From positions 434,001 through 498,000 of the forward strand of contig OZ345374.1 in the NCBI GenBank assembly GCA_977006965.1: a DNA stretch of 64,000 bases, in the 5' to 3' direction. The notes under the pieces are model-generated. The model ran no database searches and had not been told where the DNA came from. It saw only the letters and a program-made list of their open reading frames with translations. Positions 62,401 through 64,000 of the stretch are shown here, one piece after another. The translations under genes were made by a program, and so were the position numbers. The stretch comes from Phymatolithon calcareum. Lineage: Eukaryota > Rhodophyta > Florideophyceae > Hapalidiales. Position 1 is the first letter of the stretch. Every line of letters begins with the position of its first letter.

Positions 62401-64000
62401 ATGCTCCCGAAGGAAGACTGTCACTGTCCTGGTTCGCATACAACAATCGATTCATCTGTAACATCTCAAATTGCACCTAACAATGAACCAGATTCAATAT
62501 TGGCACAGCCGAACAACTTCTTGTCGAAATGCTCCAAGCTTGTCTGTCTAAAGACCACGATCGCAGAAATAGACGTCTCCTGTGCTATACAGATAGCGGA
62601 GAAGTCGTGCGGTGCTGTATGTGCTCCCTCACAGCATATTATTCCTCCTGTTGCTCACAGATGTCATTGTGTTTTCATCCCAAACGTTTTACTACTTATT
62701 CTGCTTTTTCGTACGAAGCTTATCAAGACTACAGATGCCAAGTTTGCACGGCTTTTCACAAGTGCCAACGCCGCATACGATGGGGAAAGCATTTGTACAT
62801 GTCTTCTGATCCTGGTTGGGACTTACGGTCCTTCATCGTGGAAGGAGAGGGCACAAGCTGCACAGCTTCATTTCGACTCATTGATCGCATTCCAGTTGAT
62901 CTAGCAGCATGCATATCCGGAGAATCTGATTTCGTTTCTCGTCGTACTTTGACATCACGTTGAAGATCAGCCCTCTCAACGTCATTGAGATATATAATCA
63001 AATATTTCATAACTTGTCAGGCGCATATTGAGGGATGCACTCCTGGTTGCAGGATATCAGGCATGGGTGTGTTTCTACCAAGCATTGCAAAACCAAGATA
63101 TGGACATGAGTCTGCAGTCGCACGCCATTGAAACGTATTATGCTGAACGGACAATATACGACTTTGCAGTTGACTTGCTTGGTCCAACAGGAGCAGCAGA
63201 AATGCCTGATGTTGTCGCATTTCCTTCGGGACTTTCTCGACGTCAAGTTAAGGAGCTTCGTAATACGATACGAGGATTTTATGTGTTGCAGAAGATGGAT
63301 ACGAATGGCACTCAATTCTGCCCGAGGCTGATAAATGATCTTTCATACCGTCCGGCATCGGACCTCAAGTTTGATAAGAAGAAAGGGGGCACCTGTAGGC
63401 GCGTGTCTGTCGCCGAACACTTCAGAGATATCGGTCAGCCCTTATTGTATCCACACTTGCCCTGTGTTGATCTTTATAGCCGGACAAACAGCAATGTCTT
63501 TATCGCGATCGAGAAAGGTACGATATGCTCTGCTACTGAGGCCAAATTGCCGACGGATCTTGATCTCAAAAATGTGGTCTGGTCTGCAAGTGAGCATAAA
63601 ATAGCCACCATAACGGGAGATCTTGATTCATGGGGAGTCCTAGCCCTTGCGAACGTCACGATACTGGAGGTTGAAAACTTCATCAAAGAGTTAATGTTTG
63701 TCGCGAGAGATGAAGAATGCCCTGATGCTGGGAATACCGTCCGTTGGACGATTGAAAAGCCCGATATTCAAAAGATCCTCCCGCCGTACGAAAGGCAATT
63801 TGTGGATTATCTACCTGGTTTTTATGATTTTTTCTTCCCGAGTGATTCTCAGAACAAGCCTTGGGATCTGATCTTGGTGATAATAGAAGAGGATACTCGT
63901 CGAGGGAGGAAGAAAAAATGGGATATTTCACTGACAGCAGAAGAAATCATGTTCCGACGCAGTGCATCAAAGGCGTCCGTGCCATAGATATTGAGGCTCT
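62401..64000 (+). pseudogene. Argonaute-like gene, 5' part, frameshifted, cut by window end
   Basis: N domain: KFARLFTSANAAYDG near 62739-62781, then in another frame GKHLYMSSDPGWDLRSFIVE (AYDGRKxLYT in Argonautes). L1: YQAWVCFYQALQNQDMDMSL, like WRGFYQS-xxxx-LSLN. PAZ: YRPASDLKFDKKKGGTCRRV, SVAEHFRD, LLYPHLPCVDLYS and VFIAIEKG (63028-63525). MID start: WDLILVIIEEDTRRG, then one frame over NHVPTQCIKGVRAI. PIWI would lie beyond 64000. Breaks: G4 near 62783, about 62930, about 63025 (or an intron ending CTTGTCAG at 63020) and A6 at 63913-63918. Family role is guide-RNA-directed silencing. Pseudogene or sequence errors; undecided. The region before about 62700 is unassigned. Confidence 0.7.

Noticed and set aside
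1-64000. CRISPR array, bacterial operons or Shine-Dalgarno sites
   Set aside because: No spaced direct repeats; spliced gene and eukaryotic transposons show a nuclear eukaryotic origin.

Overview
This is eukaryotic nuclear DNA from a repeat-rich genome with mostly intronless single-copy genes. I infer an alga or other protist, and a florideophyte-type red alga is my best guess. The reasons are long uninterrupted ORFs next to one clearly spliced gene (CDK7-like, three introns of 88, 106 and 300 bp), dense LTR retrotransposons, and chromovirus, copia, DIRS-like, MULE, hAT and piggyBac-like elements. Lineage cannot be proven from the window alone.

Layout: 1-870, no recognisable gene. 874-8857, a nested stack: a non-coding repeat family with a tRNA-like segment (called family R here) is interrupted by a 5'-truncated LINE (13-bp target duplication), which is itself interrupted by a complete Gypsy chromovirus (378-bp LTRs, GATGA duplication). 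9486-14556, an old decayed copia element. 14556-17516, an Ulp1/SENP-like protease pseudogene split by a complete 2317-bp Mutator-like element (MULE). 17726-19192, a piggyBac-like element at TTAA. 20956-23272, a second MULE with an identical predicted protein. 23461-25407, an intact ORF with a kinase-fold C-terminus. 26.0-42.6 kb, mostly mobile DNA: copia A (28.0-37.0 kb, split and partly duplicated), copia B inserted into its gag, a second family R copy carrying a deleted hAT element, a LINE tail, and a frameshifted GT92-like glycosyltransferase.

42.9-48.9 kb is a compact gene island: an O-fucosyltransferase-like type II membrane protein, the CDK7-like kinase, an ankyrin-DHHC family protein with a degenerate active site (DHEC), and a small membrane-anchored zinc-finger-like protein. 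49-52.9 kb holds LINE relics and anonymous sequence. 53.8-57.9 kb is one 1390-residue membrane protein with Sel1 repeats, bracketed by two apparently identical 453-bp direct repeats. 58.1-59.0 kb is a small inverted-repeat element. 59.4-61.9 kb is a DIRS-like retroelement, and 62.4-64.0 kb is the 5' part of an Argonaute-like gene with several frameshifts, running off the end.

No operons are expected. The host genes look independent: a cell-cycle/transcription kinase, Golgi-type glycosyltransferases, a palmitoyltransferase relative and a small-RNA effector relative. The strongest theme is nested transposition with readable target-site duplications, so the order of events can be reconstructed.
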